A stretch of 64,000 nt of DNA from Providencia sp. PROV188. Its GTDB lineage: Bacteria; Pseudomonadota; Gammaproteobacteria; Enterobacterales; Enterobacteriaceae. The stretch covers positions 3,100,001 through 3,164,000 of the forward strand of contig NZ_CP097291.1 of the NCBI RefSeq assembly GCF_027595165.1, read 5' to 3'. This document shows, piece by piece, positions 62,398 through 64,000 of this stretch. The notes under the pieces are model-generated. The model did no database searches, had not been told where the DNA came from, and worked only from the letters and a program-made list of their open reading frames with translations. Position 1 is the stretch's first letter, and each line of letters begins with the position of its first letter. The position numbers were made by a program, and so were the translations under genes.

Positions 62398-62757
62398 TTA
62401 GCTGGTTTTCGTACCACGTTCAATCAACACGCCCATATTAGCAGCACGAGCTACAGCCCCTGGCTTAGACACTCGGATACGTACCCAAGGCGTTAAAAAT
62501 TCATTCAGTAGAAGTTGAGCAACCTCTTCCGCAACCCGTTCTACTAATCCAAACTTGTTCTGTTCTAAATAGCTAACAACGCGTTCGCTGACATCGGCAT
62601 AATTCAAACATAATTCAACATTATCGCTCATCGCGGCCTGTTTATTGTCCCATCCCATTTCGATATCGAGCAAAAGTTTTTGTTCAATATCTTGTTCCCA
62701 GTCATATACACCAATAGTGGTGATGACTGATAATTGTTCAATAAATACGATATCCAT
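62398..62757 (-). CDS. folB: Dihydroneopterin aldolase FolB
   Basis: Converts dihydroneopterin to hydroxymethyl-dihydropterin in folate synthesis, feeding the pool used by FolA and ThyA. I use the ATG at 62757 (MDIVFIEQLSV, 119 aa), matching the family start; a GTG directly before it extends the frame by one codon. The motifs TTIGVYDWEQ, LNYADVSERV, LVERVAEEVAQLLL and VRVSKPGAVARAANMGV are complete apart from the usual variation. It is divergent from plsY and convergent with cca. Confidence 0.95.
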   Translation of the reverse strand: MDIVFIEQLSVITTIGVYDWEQDIEQKLLLDIEMGWDNKQAAMSDNVELCLNYADVSERVVSYLEQNKFGLVERVAEEVAQLLLNEFLTPWVRIRVSKPGAVARAANMGVLIERGTKTS

Positions 62758-62872
62758 CACGTCATTTTCTCGTTTATGTGCTGAATTGATACCACTTCAG
62801 GAAAAATGTGCGTATTATCCAAGACTGAAGTGAATTACATATAAATAGCCTAAACCGTTTTTGGAGTTAGTT

Positions 62873-63526
62873 ATGAGTGCTATCGCGCTTGGCATGATAA
62901 TCTTCGCCTATCTTTGCGGATCAATATCGAGTGCTATTTTGATCTGCCGTCTGGCAAGATTACCCGACCCTCGTCAACACGGCTCTGGTAACCCCGGTGC
63001 AACTAACGTCTTACGCGTCGGCGGCAAAGTCGCCGCTGCCTCAGTACTGATCTGTGACGTACTGAAAGGGATGATCCCTGTATGGCTTGCTTATTATTTA
63101 AATGTGCAACCATTCTATCTTGGCTTGGTCGCGATTGCAGCCTGCCTTGGGCATATTTATCCAGTTTTCTTCCACTTTAAAGGTGGAAAAGGCGTTGCTA
63201 CCGCATTTGGATCCATCGCAGCAATCGGCTGGGATCTTTCGGGACTGGTAGCAGGCACTTGGCTGCTCACCGTATTGCTCAGTGGCTACTCATCCCTTGG
63301 AGCGATTGTCAGCGCACTAATGGCACCATTTTATGTGTGGTGGTTTAAGCCTGAATTCACCTTCCCGGTTGCTATGCTGTCGTGCTTAGTGCTTGTTCGC
63401 CATCATGGCAATATTCAGCGTCTATGGCGCGGACAAGAAAGTCGAATTTGGCAGAAATTGAAAAATAAAAAGCAAAAAACCACCAAAGAGATAGCTCAAG
63501 AGCAACGTGAGGATAACGACGATTAG
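62873..63526 (+). CDS. plsY: Glycerol-3-phosphate acyltransferase PlsY
   Basis: Polytopic inner-membrane enzyme that acylates glycerol-3-phosphate from acyl phosphate, the step before PlsC. I use the ATG at 62873 ([17 protein letters not shown], 217 aa; E. coli about 205), with a GGAG site seven bases upstream; a TTG start four codons earlier is less likely. The three catalytic loops are visible: [28 protein letters not shown] and [13 protein letters not shown]. The tail is unusually charged and Lys/Glu-rich ([19 protein letters not shown]). Confidence 0.95.
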   Translation: MSAIALGMIIFAYLCGSISSAILICRLARLPDPRQHGSGNPGATNVLRVGGKVAAASVLICDVLKGMIPVWLAYYLNVQPFYLGLVAIAACLGHIYPVFFHFKGGKGVATAFGSIAAIGWDLSGLVAGTWLLTVLLSGYSSLGAIVSALMAPFYVWWFKPEFTFPVAMLSCLVLVRHHGNIQRLWRGQESRIWQKLKNKKQKTTKEIAQEQREDNDD

Positions 63527-63575
63527 CTTCCTTCACGAATCACTCTTCTAATAAGTCATTACTTTGATAAACAAT

Positions 63576-63600
63576 AAGGGCTGAATTTCAGCCTTTTTTG
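63576..63600 (+). terminator. Rho-independent terminator of plsY
   Basis: GGCTG (63579-63583) and CAGCC (63589-63593) flank a five-base loop and are followed by TTTTTTG; an AAGG/CCTT extension is interrupted by one extra G. Confidence 0.75.
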
Positions 63601-63773
63601 TTTCCATTATCTTCCCTTTCTCTTCAATCGCATCCTTCTATACCATCAAAAACTTTCCCTATTTTTTACTGCATTGACTCACACTCACCTCACTCATTTT
63701 GGTACGTACTTACACTTATTCGCAACGCAGCGCACACTTTTAAAAAATAGTTAAAATATTGCAAATTTATTAC

Positions 63774-63800
63774 TAATGAATAATTAAAAGCTGTCGACTA
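63774..63800 (+). promoter_or_regulatory. Possible FliA (sigma-28) promoter of the aer-like gene
   Basis: TAATGAAT (63774-63781), 11 bases, then GTCGACTA (63793-63800). This fits the flagellar class 3 pattern TAAAGTTT-N11-GCCGATAA in spacing, with 5 of 8 matches in each half, and lies 36 bases before an aerotaxis gene. Confidence 0.4.
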
Positions 63801-63836
63801 TATAAAGGAAAACTTAACTATAAAAGTGAATATAAA

Positions 63837-64000
63837 ATGAGCAGAACTCCATATGTAACTCAAAATGAACATATCTTAGATGAAGATATCACCTTGATGA
63901 CCACAAGCGACCTTCAAGGGAATATTATTCACGCTAATGATTTCTTTGTGCAGGTCAGTGGGTATGATCTCGATGAATTAATGGGACAGCCTCACAGTAT
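63837..64000 (+). CDS. aer: Aerotaxis receptor Aer-like protein, N-terminal part
   Basis: The first 54 codons lie within the window; the gene runs off the right edge. The protein starts MSRTPYVTQNEHILDEDITL, then MTTSDLQGNIIHANDFFVQVSGY and DLDELMGQPHS. This is the N-terminal PAS domain of Aer, where FAD binds and senses redox state, and follows E. coli Aer closely (PYVTQ, DTTLMSTTDLQ, THANDTFVQVSGY, GQPHN). The membrane, HAMP and methyl-accepting signalling domains are outside the window, so another PAS-containing receptor remains possible. Confidence 0.82.
   Translation, partial: MSRTPYVTQNEHILDEDITLMTTSDLQGNIIHANDFFVQVSGYDLDELMGQPHS

Larger units (their letters stand above)
63527..63836. 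other. Intergenic region between plsY and the aer-like gene
   Basis: A 310-base gap with the plsY terminator at 63576-63600 and a possible sigma-28 promoter at 63774-63800. The rest is AT-rich and shows nothing else. Confidence 0.6.

Overview
This window is a stretch of chromosome from a gammaproteobacterium of the order Enterobacterales. The AT-leaning base composition, the gene set, the thiB TPP and ribB FMN riboswitches and the long-form ThyA suggest the Morganellaceae, most likely Providencia; the genus is an inference. Almost every gene is a recognisable core gene. I found no tRNA, rRNA, CRISPR array, insertion sequence, prophage or antibiotic-resistance cassette.

Layout. (1) 1-19092, all on the minus strand: rppH-ptsP-lgt-thyA, then the prepilin-like genes ppdA-ppdB-ygdB-ppdC running into recC-ptrA-recB-recD, and the start of an unknown gene. 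This is the RppH/RecBCD neighbourhood of E. coli. (2) 19210-37475: a TPP riboswitch with thiB-thiP-thiQ, then polB, rapA, rluA, djlA (minus), lptD-surA-pdxA-rsmA-apaG-apaH and folA (minus). In E. coli this block lies near thr/ara, so it is joined here to a segment that is distant in E. coli. (3) 37678-38292: a LysE/RhtB-type exporter at the second junction. (4) 38343-63526: ftsP, plsC, parC, parE, yqiA, cpdA, nudF (minus), tolC-ygiB-ygiC (plus), ygiD and ribB (minus, ribB with an FMN riboswitch), ubiK, a hicA-hicB toxin-antitoxin pair, hldE, glnE, ygiF (minus), ygiM-cca (plus), folB (minus), plsY. (5) From 63837: the start of an Aer-like aerotaxis receptor.

How the genes work together: recBCD and polB serve recombination, repair and SOS synthesis; parC/parE form topoisomerase IV; lptD/surA, hldE, lgt, tolC, plsC and plsY build the envelope; thiBPQ, pdxA, folA, folB, thyA and ribB supply cofactors and nucleotides; ptsP, glnE, rppH and cpdA are nitrogen, RNA-decay and cAMP regulators.

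The window holds no large undescribed system. The points worth following are small: a TPP switch that looks translational; a hairpin that would end thi read-through while sparing polB's own transcripts; an FtsP that has lost its twin-arginine signal; a shortened YgiF; a HicAB pair under a striking TGACGTCA palindrome; a good marbox before tolC; and short 16-18 bp tandem repeats next to the stop codons of lgt, djlA and plsC and just before ubiK.
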